Below are positions 1 to 7,359 of a stretch of DNA of 23,502 nucleotides, one piece after another; position 1 is the stretch's first letter; each line of letters starts with the position of its first letter. Under the pieces are notes generated by a model that was given only the letters and a program-made list of their open reading frames with translations, searched no databases and had not been told where the DNA came from. This DNA is from a virus. A program made the position numbers and the translations under genes. The stretch covers positions 1 to 23,502 of the IMG/VR virus record IMGVR_UViG_3300037119_007624; one strand, written 5' to 3'.

Positions 1-1
1 G

Positions 2-85
2 CTGGCCCAGGGGATCGCGCACCAGATGGACGCCGAGGGGGCGATCGACTGGGGCATCCCCTACCGGTGGATGGCCGACCGGTGA
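2..85 (+). CDS. C-terminal end of an unknown protein (partial)
   Basis: The window opens inside a plus-strand reading frame whose last 27 residues run up to a TGA at 83-85. Third codon positions are almost all G or C, as in the genes that follow, so the frame is very probably coding. The visible tail is acidic and ends in WMADR. It is too short to place in a family. The stop overlaps the GTG of the next gene by four bases (GTGA), which suggests translational coupling and one shared plus-strand transcript. The start lies outside the window. Confidence 0.6.
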   Translation: MAQGIAHQMDAEGAIDWGIPYRWMADR

Positions 86-249
86 GGCACTGGAGCACCC
101 CCAGCATCGTCGTGGTGCTCGCGATGGTGCTGTCGGTGGCCTGGGTCGCGATGTGCGTCGCGTTCGGCTGGCCGATCTTCACGATCTACGTCGGCGCGGT
201 CGTGATCGGTGGTCTGGTCGGCGGCGCTATCGCCGTGGCCTGGCAATGA
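82..249 (+). CDS. Small two-helix membrane protein, 55 aa
   Basis: A 55-residue protein starting at GTG 82, which overlaps the upstream stop as GTGA; an in-frame GTG at 67 would add five residues. It has two hydrophobic segments, about residues 8-30 (rich in V, L, A, M) and 33-54 (rich in V, G, A, I), separated by a short turn around GWPIF. It is therefore probably a hairpin-like inner-membrane protein with little soluble sequence. Its stop overlaps the next ATG (ATGA). I do not recognise the family. Small membrane proteins of this kind are common in actinophage early regions, but this one lies beyond the convergent terminator from the lysis and tail genes, so a holin role is not supported. 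Confidence 0.55.
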   Translation: MRHWSTPSIVVVLAMVLSVAWVAMCVAFGWPIFTIYVGAVVIGGLVGGAIAVAWQ

Positions 250-452
250 GGGCCCGGTTGGACCCCCGGTCGGCCGCGGAGCGGAAATACTGGGCCCAGT
301 TCCTCGGCTGCCCGGACTGCGGGGCCGAGGCCGAGGATCCGTGCCGGGACATGCGCCGCCCGTGGACGGACACCATCACCTCGATGCCGCACAAGCACCG
401 ACCACGCAAACGCACGAGACCACGGCGGAACGGGAGGAAACACCTGAGATGA
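246..452 (+). CDS. Small zinc-finger-like basic protein, 68 aa
   Basis: A 68-residue protein whose ATG overlaps the upstream TGA (ATGA). Residues about 23-34 carry CPDCGAEAEDPC, followed by His residues near 53 and 55. This resembles the short Cys-Cys-Cys-His zinc-binding proteins that are abundant in actinophage early regions. The C-terminal 20 residues are strongly basic (many R and K), which would suit nucleic-acid binding. It ends with TGA 450-452, overlapping the next ATG as ATGA. The exact role is unknown; zinc binding is inferred from cysteine spacing only. Confidence 0.6.
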   Translation: MRARLDPRSAAERKYWAQFLGCPDCGAEAEDPCRDMRRPWTDTITSMPHKHRPRKRTRPRRNGRKHLR

Positions 453-826
453 CCATGATATTCGGCCAACTGTGGGACGCCCCGATCTGCGAGGACGCGA
501 TCAAAGTGCCGACCCCGGTGCGGATCTTCTGCCTGTCCTGCGCGGAGCGGATCCTCGACGGCGACCGGGGGTTCCTGCACCCCACTTATGCCGAGCGGAT
601 GGAACCCAAGTACGTCGTCGCCGGCACCGGGTCCCGGCTGCTGACCGCCACCCACCGGGAGTGTCAGATGCTGCACGAGGTGGGGCACCTGGTCGGGGTG
701 TGCCGGTGCACCGACTGGGACACCAACTCCCGGGAGGCCGCCCTGGAATGCCAGCGCCGGGTCGACGCCGGCGACCTGTCCCGGGCGATCCGGGAGGCGC
801 ACGCAGCCCGGGGCGTGACCAGCTAG
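449..826 (+). CDS. Cys/His-rich hypothetical protein, 125 aa
   Basis: A 125-residue protein starting at ATG 449. A GGAGG ribosome site lies about ten bases upstream, and the ATG overlaps the previous stop (ATGA). A second in-frame ATG at 455 is a possible alternative. It carries a CLSC pair near residue 30, a His-Arg-Glu-Cys element near residue 72, and a CRC motif near residue 86, suggesting one or two bound zinc ions. The C-terminal third is helical and charged. I do not recognise the family. It is the last plus-strand gene of the left cluster and faces the minus-strand late operon across a 144-base gap. Confidence 0.65.
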   Translation: MTMIFGQLWDAPICEDAIKVPTPVRIFCLSCAERILDGDRGFLHPTYAERMEPKYVVAGTGSRLLTATHRECQMLHEVGHLVGVCRCTDWDTNSREAALECQRRVDAGDLSRAIREAHAARGVTS

Positions 827-832
827 AACGCG

Positions 833-908
833 AAAATCGGCCCCGCGCCGACCGCGAGCAACCGGCCTCAAGAGGGGACCGTGCTCAAGCGGTGGCGCGG
901 GGCCATTT
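833..908. terminator. Large imperfect hairpin in the convergent gap, probable bidirectional terminator
   Basis: An 11-base perfect inverted repeat, GGCCCCGCGCC at 839-849 and GGCGCGGGGCC at 894-904, forms the base. With single-base or two-base bulges the stem continues through ACCGC/GCGGT (851-855 with 889-893), GAGCA/TGCTC (856-860 with 882-886), and an inner CGG/CCG plus CCTC/GAGG tip. A-rich sequence (834-837) on one side and TTT (906-908) on the other extend it. It sits between convergent gene ends at 826 and 971, the expected place for a two-way terminator. It is unusually long for a plain terminator, so another structural role is possible. Confidence 0.6.
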
Positions 909-970
909 CAACCCGGGCGTGGGACAGCGCCGTCTGACGAGGACGGCCACGACCGGGCAGTAGGGGGTAG

Positions 971-3364
971 CTAAACGAACGCCGGGGTGCCACCCAAGGC
1001 TTGCCCAACAAGATCGGGCTCAGCGGCGCTCGGGGAGAGCACGACCGGCTGCCCGGCCCGCGGACCGGGGGTGAGCACTGGTCGCCCGGCGCGCGTCGAC
1101 ACGACGAGCGGTACCCCCGCCCGCACAGTCGGCGCGGCGGTGGGACGGCCTGCGGTGGGCGGCCACGCGATGCGGATGTAGCCGAACATGGTGGCCACCG
1201 CGTAGAGCACCGCGGCGTACGCGGCGGCCCCGCCGGTCAGGGTGCCGATCACGGTGATGATGCTGCTCACGGGCCCCACGGCGATGCCGGCGGCGACCAA
1301 CGTGCCCACGGCGCCCAGGGAGCCGACGCCGTACACCGAGACGCCGCCGGCAGCCGTGAGCGTGGCCAGGGCCAGTAGCGTGGCGGCGCTCGGCGAGATC
1401 CGCTGACCCGATGAGGTCAGCGTTGCGGCGGCGAGCAGCATGGTGGTGGTCAGGCCGGCGACGTCGCCAGCGGCCGACAGGGTGAGCACGGCCGCCAACT
1501 GGGCGGTGCCGAGCTTGGTCACCAGGCCGGCGGAGGTCAGCACGGCGACGACCGTCAGCGACGTGGCACCCAGCTCGGTGACGACCCCGGCCGGCGACAG
1601 GGTGGCGACGACGGCCAGCGACACCGCGCCGAGGTAGCCGGCGACCGCGGCCGAGGACAGCGTGGCCACCACGACCAGCACGGTGGGTCCCGTCACCCCA
1701 CCCACGGCGCCCGACGCGCTCAGCGTGGCAACCACGGCCAGCACGGCCGCACCAGGCAGCCCGGGCACCCCGGCGCTCGTGAGGGTGGCGAGGGCGGTCA
1801 GGTTCGCGGTGCCGAACCTGGTCTGCAGGCCCGCCGAGCTCAACGTGGCGACGGCGGTCAGGGTGGCGACGCCGAGCTTGGTCACCAGACCGGCCGAGGT
1901 CAGCACGGCGACCGCGGCCAGGCTGACCGCCCCCGGGCCTGCAACGACACCGGAGGCGGTCAACACGGCCACTGCGGCCAGCGTGGTGCCACCGAGGACG
2001 GACACCACGCCGGTGGTGGTCAGGGAGCCGAGCGCGATCATGTTGATCGTGGTCTGGCCGGCGATGCCGCCCGCCGCGGACAGTGATCCGAGGGCGGCCA
2101 GGTTCGCGGTGCCGAGCTTTGTCACAGTCCCGGCGGCGGACACCGTACAGAGGGCGGCGAGGGTGGTCGTGCCCAGCTCGGTGACGATCCCCGCACTGGA
2201 CAGGGTGGCGACGACGGCCAGCCCGGCTGCGGCCACGCTCGTGGCGGCCCCTGAGCCGCTCAGGGTGGCCACGACGGACAGGTTCGCGGCGCCGAGCTTG
2301 CCCACGACACCCGACGCGCTCAGCGTGGCGATGGCGGCCAACGCGGCGGCCCCGAAGTAGCCCGCGGCGCCCGCGCTCGACAGGGTGGCGACGGTGGTCA
2401 GGTTCGCGGTGCCCAGCTCGGTGACCAGACCGGCCGAGCTCAGGGTGGCCACCACGGACAGGGTGGTGGCGCCGAGTTTGGTGACCACGCCGGCGGACGT
2501 GAGCGAACCAACCGCCGCCAGCGTGGTCGTGCCGAGAACGATGACGGCGCCCCCGACAGTCAGCACACTGACCGCCGTTAGGGCCGTTGCGGCCACCGCA
2601 GTCACCGCCCCAGCGGCGCTGAGAGTACCGATGGCAGCGAGGTTCGCAACCCCCAACTTGGTGACCAGCCCGGCCGAGGTGAGCACGCCCACGGCGGCCA
2701 GGTTCGCGGTGCCCAGCTCGGTCACCAGACCGGCACTGGTCAGCGTCGCGACGGCCGCGAGAGTGGCGGCACCGGGCAGGCTGACCAGGCCCGCCGAGCT
2801 CATCGTGGCCACCGCGGCCAGGGTGACGGCGCCCAGCTCGGTCACCACACCCGCCGAGCTCAGGGTGCCGACCACGGCCAGGTTCGCGGTGCCCAGCGTG
2901 GTCACCAGCCCGGCGCTGGTCAGGGTCGCCACGGCGGGCAGGGCGGTGGCGCCGAAGTAGCCGCCGGTTCCTGCGCTCGTCAGCGTCGCGATGGCCGGCA
3001 GGGTCGCCAGCCCGAGCTTGGTCACCAGCCCGGCGGAGGTCAGCGTGGCGACGGCCGGCAAGGTGGCCGCGCCTGGGATGCTGACGGTGCCCGCCGAGGT
3101 CATCGTGGCGACCGCGGCCAGGGTGGCCGCCGCCGGCTGGGCCTTGGTCCCCGCCGAGGTCATCGTGGCGACCGCGCCCAGGGTGGTGGCCCCCAGCTTG
3201 GTGACCACACCCGCCGAGGTCATCGTGGCGACCGCGGACAAGGTCGCCGCTGCCGGCTTGAGCACCGGGTCGGCCACCGAGGTCACGGTGGCGACCGCGG
3301 ACAGGGTGGCGGCACCGACGTGGGTCGGTGGCCCCGACGCGCCGAACAGCGGGAGGAGGGGCAC
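971..3364 (-). CDS. 797-aa protein of about 34 tandem 20-residue repeats, candidate tail fibre
   Basis: A 797-residue protein starting at GTG 3364, about nine bases after a GAGGAGGG ribosome site. Residues about 17-698 are tandem 20-residue units with a consensus close to GAATLAAVATLTSAGLVTKL. The units are almost only A, G, V, T, S and L, with one frequent charged residue (K or E) next to the last Leu. The final 100 residues differ: a degenerate unit, an aromatic stretch (FGYIRIAW), then three RAG-x-P-x-(V/L) elements in a Pro-rich tail. It is the last gene of the late operon, after two paralogous structural proteins, where phage fibre genes often lie. A beta-rich fibrous protein is my inference. 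Actinophage minor tail proteins with short repetitive Ala/Leu/Gly/Thr motifs are known, but I cannot assign this to a named family. Confidence 0.75.
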   Translation of the reverse strand: MPLLPLFGASGPPTHVGAATLSAVATVTSVADPVLKPAAATLSAVATMTSAGVVTKLGATTLGAVATMTSAGTKAQPAAATLAAVATMTSAGTVSIPGAATLPAVATLTSAGLVTKLGLATLPAIATLTSAGTGGYFGATALPAVATLTSAGLVTTLGTANLAVVGTLSSAGVVTELGAVTLAAVATMSSAGLVSLPGAATLAAVATLTSAGLVTELGTANLAAVGVLTSAGLVTKLGVANLAAIGTLSAAGAVTAVAATALTAVSVLTVGGAVIVLGTTTLAAVGSLTSAGVVTKLGATTLSVVATLSSAGLVTELGTANLTTVATLSSAGAAGYFGAAALAAIATLSASGVVGKLGAANLSVVATLSGSGAATSVAAAGLAVVATLSSAGIVTELGTTTLAALCTVSAAGTVTKLGTANLAALGSLSAAGGIAGQTTINMIALGSLTTTGVVSVLGGTTLAAVAVLTASGVVAGPGAVSLAAVAVLTSAGLVTKLGVATLTAVATLSSAGLQTRFGTANLTALATLTSAGVPGLPGAAVLAVVATLSASGAVGGVTGPTVLVVVATLSSAAVAGYLGAVSLAVVATLSPAGVVTELGATSLTVVAVLTSAGLVTKLGTAQLAAVLTLSAAGDVAGLTTTMLLAAATLTSSGQRISPSAATLLALATLTAAGGVSVYGVGSLGAVGTLVAAGIAVGPVSSIITVIGTLTGGAAAYAAVLYAVATMFGYIRIAWPPTAGRPTAAPTVRAGVPLVVSTRAGRPVLTPGPRAGQPVVLSPSAAEPDLVGQALGGTPAFV
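1271..3316 (-). repeat. In-frame 60-base tandem repeats (about 34 units)
   Basis: The coding sequence repeats with a 60-base period that stays in register almost throughout; units 1 and 27 are 21 residues long. Units are diverged at DNA level but keep strings such as those encoding TSAGLVTKL or SSAGLVTEL. Conservation is highest for the ATLTSAG core and lowest at the last four residues of each unit. Units ending VTKL or VTEL dominate; GYF, SLP, GKL and similar endings occur irregularly. Confidence 0.9.
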
Positions 3365-3396
3365 CGGTCAGCCCTCCTCGCGCGCTCGTATGGGAC

Positions 3397-4083
3397 TCAG
3401 GGCCTGGTGAACTCGTCCCAGTCGATCGTTGCCACCCACCGGTCCGTGGTGGGGTTCCCCGCCGGGGTGCCAGTGGTGGCGCCCTCCAGGGACACGCACA
3501 GCCCTTCCCCTGGGTACAGAGTCACGTCGGTGGCACCCTCGAAGAACGTCCCGGTGTCGATGTTCTCGTAGGCGTCCATCACAGCGCCCGTGGTCGCAGC
3601 GAGTAGCCGGGGTGACCACACCTGCTCCAGGACCAAGGTCGGGGTCAAGGTCAGCGCGACGGTGGAGCTCGTCCCGTCCGCCGACGCGTCCCCCCACGCG
3701 GTGACCGCCGCGTTGGAGTAGGCCAAGCTGGCCAGCGGCGTCTTCGGGAGCACCGTGCCCGGGATCGGGAACGCGCCGAACAGATAGCAGCGGATGATCG
3801 GCGGCACCGTCGTGATGATCTTACTGACGGTGGCGAACTGGTCGACCCGGATCCGGTTGACGTTGAGCATCACGGGGGAGGAGGCGGCGTTGTGCAGCGC
3901 GAGGATGACCTGGCTCGCGGTGGCCCGGCCCGGGGTGAGGAAGGTGTTGGCTCGGCCGGAGAACCACACGATGCGGTCGTAGACCGGGACGACGAACTCG
4001 TCCCAGGAATCGGTGGACGTGGTCCCTTGGCGATACCCGCGGGGTTCCACTCCGCTCGTCGCGGTGGCGTCAACCTCCCCCAT
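3397..4083 (-). CDS. Structural protein paralogue B, 228 aa
   Basis: A 228-residue protein starting at ATG 4083 with a GGAGGTGGG ribosome site just upstream. It is clearly homologous along its whole length to the gene immediately before it (4104-4772). Shared blocks include GRANTFLTPGRA, LALHNA, VPPIIRC, VTAWGDAS followed by DGTSS, and a C-terminal GNPTTDRW block ending in TRP. It has no signal peptide or membrane segment, and the composition (T, V, S, A rich, beta-like) suits a virion protein. I do not recognise the family. Its position between LamG-like and repeat proteins suggests a tail tip or fibre component. Confidence 0.75.
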   Translation of the reverse strand: MGEVDATATSGVEPRGYRQGTTSTDSWDEFVVPVYDRIVWFSGRANTFLTPGRATASQVILALHNAASSPVMLNVNRIRVDQFATVSKIITTVPPIIRCYLFGAFPIPGTVLPKTPLASLAYSNAAVTAWGDASADGTSSTVALTLTPTLVLEQVWSPRLLAATTGAVMDAYENIDTGTFFEGATDVTLYPGEGLCVSLEGATTGTPAGNPTTDRWVATIDWDEFTRP

Positions 4084-4103
4084 GTCCCACCTCCACTTAC
4101 ACC

Positions 4104-4772
4104 CTAAGGCCGGGTGTATTCTTCCCAGTCCACGGTCGCCAACCATCGGTCGGTCGTCGGGTTACCGGTGGTCACGGTGGCCTGGTCCAGGAAGACGCAC
4201 ACCCCTTCCAGGGCGCGCAGCGTGATGTCCGAGTCGCCCTCCATGAACAGGCCCGAGTCGATCGGCTCGTATCCCACGGCGGTGAATACCCGCGGCGCCC
4301 AGAGCTGGGAGACGTTCGACCCGGCCGGGACGGTGATCGTCAGGGCGGTGCCCGAGCTGGTCCCGTCGACCGAGGCGTCGCCCCACGCGGTGACCGACGA
4401 GTTGGACGACAGCGCCGAGTCCAGGGAGACCTTGCTCAGCACGGTGCCGCCGGTGGGGACGGCGGTGAACTTGTGGCAGCGGATGATCGGCGGGACCACG
4501 CCGACGGCCTTGACCGCGGTGTTGAGCACGTCGACCCGCAGCCGGTTCACCGACACGATCACCGTCGAGGAGGTGGCGTTGTGCAGGGCGAGGATCTTCT
4601 GCGCAATCGCGGCCCGGCCAGGGGTCAGGAAGGTGTTCGCCCGGCCCCAGAATGTGGTGATCCGATCCTTGGTGGGGATCACGAACTGGTCCCACGAGTC
4701 GGTGCTGGTCGTCCCGCGCCGGTAGCCGCGCACCTCGACACCGGACACGGCCGTGCTGTCGACGTCACCCAT
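4104..4772 (-). CDS. Structural protein paralogue A, 222 aa
   Basis: A 222-residue protein starting at ATG 4772, shortly after a GAGGTGA ribosome site and eight bases past the stop of the LamG-like gene. It is the first of a tandem pair with 3397-4083; the starts (MGDVDSTAVSG and MGEVDATATSG) and ends (VDWEEYTRP and IDWDEFTRP) align almost residue for residue. The copies differ most in the middle (about residues 60-110) and near residues 150-180, and A lacks a few residues found in B near the C-terminus. The function is unknown. A virion role is inferred from operon position and beta-rich composition. Confidence 0.75.
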   Translation of the reverse strand: MGDVDSTAVSGVEVRGYRRGTTSTDSWDQFVIPTKDRITTFWGRANTFLTPGRAAIAQKILALHNATSSTVIVSVNRLRVDVLNTAVKAVGVVPPIIRCHKFTAVPTGGTVLSKVSLDSALSSNSSVTAWGDASVDGTSSGTALTITVPAGSNVSQLWAPRVFTAVGYEPIDSGLFMEGDSDITLRALEGVCVFLDQATVTTGNPTTDRWLATVDWEEYTRP

Positions 4773-4780
4773 CGGTCACC

Positions 4781-6133
4781 TCACGGCCTGAGTAGGGATG
4801 CAGCGGAGCTGTGCCGGGCGCCTTCCGGTGGGGCCGGCACGTCGCCCCACGGGATCGGCGGGCCGTCCGCGATCCCAGCCGGGGCCACACCCACGGTCAG
4901 GTGGTTGCCGTTGCCCGAGTGGTCGTAGACGTCGGCGCCGCCGACGAACGGGTACCAGCGGTTGAGGTTGGTAGTTCTCACCGGCGCGTATTGCGCCAGC
5001 TCGGCGGCGACCTCGGCCGGGGTCAGCTCCGCGCCGTAGAACTTGACCGCGGCCAGGCAGCCGTCGATGTACGGTGTGCCACCGTCGTCCCGACCGAGGT
5101 AGAAGTCCCCGGGGGAGGCGAGGGCGTTCATGGTCGCGGTGGTGTACTTGGTCAGCGAGGCCGGGTTGGTGCCGATGTAGAGGTTCGCGTTCGTGCCCGA
5201 GAGGGAGAACGCGTTGGCGTACCAGGTGCCCACGGTGGTGGCGTGCCCGCCGAAGTCGGTGGTGGTGTAGGTGCCACCGTCCTCGATGCCGACGGTGGTC
5301 CCGTCGGCGGCGGTGTAGAGGTTGGTCCAGATCGTCTTGGCGGCGTTGAGCACCGCCCAGATCCCGTTGATCACGTTCCGGTCCACGTTGATCTTGAACC
5401 AGCAGATCATGGTCCAGGCGCCGGTGGGAAAGCCCGCGTTCGACCGGTAGCCCTGGTTGTTGGCGGTGATCCGGACCGCGCCCTTGGGGGAGGCGGGGAG
5501 CACCTCGACGGCGACCGCGCCGTTCCAGTCCGACGGGGCGATCGTGTAGCCGACGGTGGTCGTGCCCGCCACGGACGGGGTGGTGGACCCGGCGCCGTTC
5601 CCGGCCGCCGACGAGCCGTTGACCGCGCGCTGCCAACGCCGGGTCTGCCCGGTGCCGGTAGCGGTGAACGCGCTGGCGGTGGCGCCGTTGCACACGGCGT
5701 CGATGACCATGCCGCCGACGGTGCAGCCGGGGACCGCCACCGATGCCGGGGACGCGGTCCCGAACGCCTTGGTCAGGCCCCGGAGTACGCCGCCGCCGGT
5801 CACGGACACCGACCCGCCCAGGGTGGCGGTGGTCGTGTTCCCGGGGGTCAGCTCGACCGTGGACGCCCCGGCCGGGGGGTTCTCCAGGACGAAGATCGCC
5901 GGCCCGCCGTTGACGGTGTTGTTCGAGCCCTGGGTGCCGACCACGGTCATCGGCCGCCCGGCGTAGGTGCAGGATGCGCCCACCTCCGGCGCCCCGCCGC
6001 TGCCGCCCATCGAGGCCATGACGAACACGTGGCTGCACCCGGCCCCGGCGGTGTGCGTCCACGTGAGGACACCGCTGGCCACCGATGCCCCGGCGGAGCT
6101 GGGGCCCACGGCGTCGAAGGCAACGGCCACCAC
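4781..6133 (-). CDS. LamG/concanavalin-like tail protein, 450 aa, candidate receptor-binding protein
   Basis: A 450-residue protein with a GTG start at 6133 (GTG 6130 is equally possible) after a weak G-rich ribosome site. Residues about 1-120 form a beta-rich module seen in phage and secreted proteins, with the strings TYAGRPMTVVG and VFVLENPPAGASTVEL. Residues about 225-430 look like a concanavalin A/LamG domain: WTMICWFKI, a GTWYANAFSLSG strand pair, then DFYLGRDDGG, YIDGCLAAVKFYGAELTPAE and RWYPF near the end. Such domains often bind sugars, so a host-surface contact is plausible but inferred. It is preceded by an intergenic hairpin, so it may be partly separate from the upstream genes. 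Confidence 0.7.
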   Translation of the reverse strand: MVAVAFDAVGPSSAGASVASGVLTWTHTAGAGCSHVFVMASMGGSGGAPEVGASCTYAGRPMTVVGTQGSNNTVNGGPAIFVLENPPAGASTVELTPGNTTTATLGGSVSVTGGGVLRGLTKAFGTASPASVAVPGCTVGGMVIDAVCNGATASAFTATGTGQTRRWQRAVNGSSAAGNGAGSTTPSVAGTTTVGYTIAPSDWNGAVAVEVLPASPKGAVRITANNQGYRSNAGFPTGAWTMICWFKINVDRNVINGIWAVLNAAKTIWTNLYTAADGTTVGIEDGGTYTTTDFGGHATTVGTWYANAFSLSGTNANLYIGTNPASLTKYTTATMNALASPGDFYLGRDDGGTPYIDGCLAAVKFYGAELTPAEVAAELAQYAPVRTTNLNRWYPFVGGADVYDHSGNGNHLTVGVAPAGIADGPPIPWGDVPAPPEGARHSSAASLLRP

Positions 6134-6162
6134 GCACCCCCAGCGTCCACGTCACGGGCCCC

Positions 6163-6196
6163 GCCGCCCGACCCCTGCGGCAAGGGGCCGGGCGGC
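6163..6196. terminator. Strong GC hairpin between fibre and LamG-like genes
   Basis: GCCGCCCG (6163-6170) pairs with CGGGCGGC (6189-6196). After one A/C mismatch, CCCCT (6172-6176) pairs with AGGGG (6183-6187) around a six-base loop. It lies in the 82-base gap between 6216 and 6133. No T tract follows on the minus strand, which is common for actinobacterial terminators. It may be an attenuator or an RNA-processing site instead. Confidence 0.5.
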
Positions 6197-6215
6197 GAGT
6201 GGGTGTCTCTCGGGC

Positions 6216-6605
6216 TCAGGTGGCGCCGAGGACGATCGAGCCGGCGGCGAAGGACAGCGTGTCGCCCAGCGCGGTGGTCTTGTTCGCGGTGAGCCCCCCG
6301 AACCACTTGCGCACCGGGGAGCCGGTCGAGTCGAACAGCTCGATGGCCACCACGGTCGCCGCGGGCATGTTGAGGAAGGTGCCCACCGTCGTGTTCGAGC
6401 ACCCGGTGCCACCGGACGCGGTGGTCCACACGGTGATCGACTGGCGGGCGTAGGAGCCACCGGTGACCTCGGTGCCGGTGGCCGCCGCGGTGCCGATCAC
6501 CGTGAACAGCGCCAGCTTGATCGGGGTCACCGTCGCCAAGTAGGTGGTGGTGCCCATCGAGGCGTTGAGGAACCGGTCGGACTCGCCGGTTGCGAGCACA
6601 GGCAT
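6216..6605 (-). CDS. Small tail fibre-like protein, 129 aa
   Basis: A 129-residue protein starting at ATG 6605, three bases past the upstream stop, with a GGAGGG ribosome site inside the end of the upstream gene. It is rich in T, A, G and V. The motifs GGSYARQSITVW and VAIELFDSTGSPVRKWFGGL resemble small fibre proteins encoded in actinophage tail clusters, where a similar Y/R-x-x-(I/V)-x-W string and a C-terminal LxxGDxLxFxxGxI ending are common. It has no signal peptide. The family assignment rests on remembered motif similarity. The hairpin downstream would end or reduce transcription after this gene. Confidence 0.6.
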   Translation of the reverse strand: MPVLATGESDRFLNASMGTTTYLATVTPIKLALFTVIGTAAATGTEVTGGSYARQSITVWTTASGGTGCSNTTVGTFLNMPAATVVAIELFDSTGSPVRKWFGGLTANKTTALGDTLSFAAGSIVLGAT

Positions 6606-6608
6606 GAC

Positions 6609-6866
6609 TCAGCCCTCCAGGAGGTCGGCGTGGTTGGCGGCCAGGTACTCGGCCTGCTCGGGACTGATCAGGTGCTCGCGGAACGCGTCGCCGGTCACGC
6701 CCTGCGCGGTCTCGGTCTGGGCGACGCAGGCCTCGCACGGCGGGTTCATCCGGGCGTGGCAGTCCATGTGGTAGCCGACCTCGGAATGGTCGGGCAGGGT
6801 GATCACGTGCCGGGGGTCGGTGTCGACCTGCCCGCACGCGAGGCAGTTTCTGACGGGCAAGCTCAT
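6609..6866 (-). CDS. Zinc-ribbon-like protein, 85 aa
   Basis: An 85-residue protein. I chose ATG 6866 because a GGAGG site lies nine bases upstream; an in-frame ATG at 6902 would start inside a hairpin. Two Cys pairs, CLAC near residue 8 and CEAC near residue 45, flank HMDCHARM near residue 33, a layout that suggests one or two bound zinc ions. Similar small proteins with a CxxC, an HxDC and a second CxxC occur among actinophage tail genes. The C-terminal 30 residues are acidic and helical. The role is unknown; it could be a virion part, a chaperone or a regulator. Confidence 0.65.
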   Translation of the reverse strand: MSLPVRNCLACGQVDTDPRHVITLPDHSEVGYHMDCHARMNPPCEACVAQTETAQGVTGDAFREHLISPEQAEYLAANHADLLEG

Positions 6867-6899
6867 CGCGTTGTTCCTCCTGGTAGCGGGCATGACGAA

Positions 6900-6928
6900 C
6901 ACCCCCGCGGCCGGTGGCCACGAGGGTG
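6900..6928. terminator. Intergenic hairpin upstream of the zinc-ribbon gene
   Basis: CACCC (6900-6904) pairs with GGGTG (6924-6928), then CG with CG after one mismatch, then GGCC (6909-6912) with GGCC (6916-6919) around a three-base loop. It sits in the 78-base gap between the 134-aa gene and the zinc-ribbon gene. There is no T tract on the minus strand. Confidence 0.4.
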
Positions 6929-6944
6929 CGGAGTGGAGCTCTAA

Positions 6945-7349
6945 CTAGGGACGGGCCGCGTCGGGATCGACGCGGATGACGCCGAACACGATCTCGGTGG
7001 CGTCCCCGGTGGGGTCGATGACGTCGAGGCCGTACTCGCCGACCGTCCAGTCCCAGCCCAGCGACATGGCGCCGGTGATGGCCACCAGCGCGGCCCCGGT
7101 GGTGACCGGGTCGACGGCATCCGGCAGCGGCGGCACGGCCGAGGTGATTCCCCAGGTGATGGTGCCCGCCGCGGTGGACCAGGCCTGCAGCACGACCTCG
7201 TCCTCGTCGACCCGGCGGACCTTGGCCCGGGCAGACCAACCACCGGCCAGGGTGGGGTGCGGGACCGGGTCGCCGTCCCCGTCGAAGACCGGCACGGACA
7301 GCGTGAGGGTGTTCCCGGACCGCACGGTGAAGTCGAAGCGCACGGCCAC
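6945..7349 (-). CDS. Hypothetical beta-rich protein, 134 aa
   Basis: A 134-residue protein starting at GTG 7349, six bases after a GGAG site. The N-terminal half reads FDFTVRSGNTLTLSVPVFDG and then alternates hydrophobic and polar residues, typical of beta sheet. Small phage proteins of this layout occur near fibre genes and sometimes resemble N-terminal baseplate or fibre-attachment domains. I cannot assign a family. It directly follows the holin-like gene, with ten bases between them, and is followed by a hairpin. There is no signal peptide or transmembrane segment. Confidence 0.55.
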   Translation of the reverse strand: MAVRFDFTVRSGNTLTLSVPVFDGDGDPVPHPTLAGGWSARAKVRRVDEDEVVLQAWSTAAGTITWGITSAVPPLPDAVDPVTTGAALVAITGAMSLGWDWTVGEYGLDVIDPTGDATEIVFGVIRVDPDAARP

Positions 7350-7359
7350 GGGGTGCTCC

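Noticed and set aside
1271-3316. CRISPR-like array appearance of the 60-base periodic region
   Set aside because: The repeats are diverged along their whole length, have no invariant repeat plus unique spacer structure, and stay in one reading frame that encodes a 20-residue protein repeat.
4811-6292. A plus-strand open frame of nearly 500 codons opposite the LamG-like gene
   Set aside because: It is low in complexity (R, G, V, P, H, D) and antisense to a gene with recognisable LamG-like and beta-module motifs; it shows no ribosome site.
6867-6902. Upstream ATG at 6902 for the zinc-ribbon protein
   Set aside because: It falls in the intergenic hairpin and lacks a ribosome site, while ATG 6866 follows GGAGG at normal spacing.
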